This document shows positions 59,901-60,000 of a DNA stretch of 60,000 nt, piece by piece. The notes below the pieces were generated by a model. That model saw nothing but the letters and a program-made list of their open reading frames with translations. It did no database searches and had not been told where the DNA came from. How positions within the stretch are numbered: position 1 is the first letter of the stretch; each line of letters opens with the position of its first letter. The DNA is from Liolophura sinensis. Lineage: Eukaryota > Mollusca > Polyplacophora > Chitonida > Chitonidae. The DNA lies in NCBI RefSeq assembly GCF_032854445.1, contig NC_088295.1, positions 83,560,644 through 83,620,643 of the forward strand. Reading direction: 5' to 3'. Both the position numbers and the translations under genes were made by a program.

Positions 59901-60000
59901 TGGCTAAATAAAGGGTTATTTCTGAATGGCTCCCTCGCAGCCAGACCAAAATGCTTCAGAATCAATAGGTATCTCACTGGCCACCTTGGATGATATATCC
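53991..60000. other. Non-coding stretch to the window end, no gene seen
   Basis: This is mostly AT-rich. A C-rich run lies near 55961-55977, and a short SINE-like trace (CATTTTGCAGG, TTACTGACAAACTT) near 57880-57905. The last 360 bases are richer in GC and have 83-100 codon ORFs on opposite strands, neither recognisable. An upstream ADAR exon or another gene's edge there cannot be excluded. Confidence 0.4.

Noticed and set aside
59675-59993. Opposite-strand ORFs of 100 and 83 codons called as genes
   Set aside because: No recognisable family, no splice context, and they overlap each other; reported only as a finding.

Overview
The window looks like nuclear DNA of an invertebrate animal, most likely a mollusc. 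It is AT-rich and its genes are split by GT-AG introns. It holds many copies of a tRNA-headed SINE whose 3' half (ending in an AATAAA-type tail) is of a kind I associate with molluscs. No ORF exceeds about 295 codons, and there are no operons or ribosome binding sites. The species assignment is inference.

Two protein genes can be assembled exon by exon. The plus-strand gene (7207-20585, 11 coding exons, 480 aa) is WDR37, a seven-WD-repeat protein. The minus-strand gene (38549 down to 32202, four coding exons, 687 aa in my model) is an ADAR2/ADARB-type adenosine deaminase acting on RNA. It has two dsRNA-binding domains and an intact catalytic centre. The genes converge tail to tail with 11.6 kb between their stop codons. 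In human, WDR37 and ADARB2 are neighbours on 10p15.3 in the same convergent orientation, so this looks like conserved microsynteny.

Layout: 1-2.5 kb, upstream DNA with a 16-bp hairpin and a 190-bp foldback; about 2.5 kb, a possible 5' UTR donor; 5.7-6.2 kb, SINE copies; 7.1-20.6 kb, WDR37, whose introns carry several tandem arrays and a possible hAT-like remnant; 20.6-22.15 kb, probable WDR37 3' UTR; 22.2-27.9 kb, intergenic DNA with SINE fragments and small tandem repeats; 27.9-32.2 kb, probable long ADAR 3' UTR; 32.2-38.55 kb, the ADAR coding exons, with a perfect-period 15 x 44-bp array in one intron; 38.6-60 kb, no coding exon that I can support, probably ADAR 5' intron or flanking DNA with more SINEs.

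The most unusual structure is in WDR37. Tandem arrays there are built from the gene's own exon/intron junctions. The end of exon 10 plus its 5' splice site is repeated as about ten 92-bp units and then as twelve 29-bp units. A smaller array of the same kind follows exon 9. I found no CRISPR, prophage, operon or other prokaryotic system.
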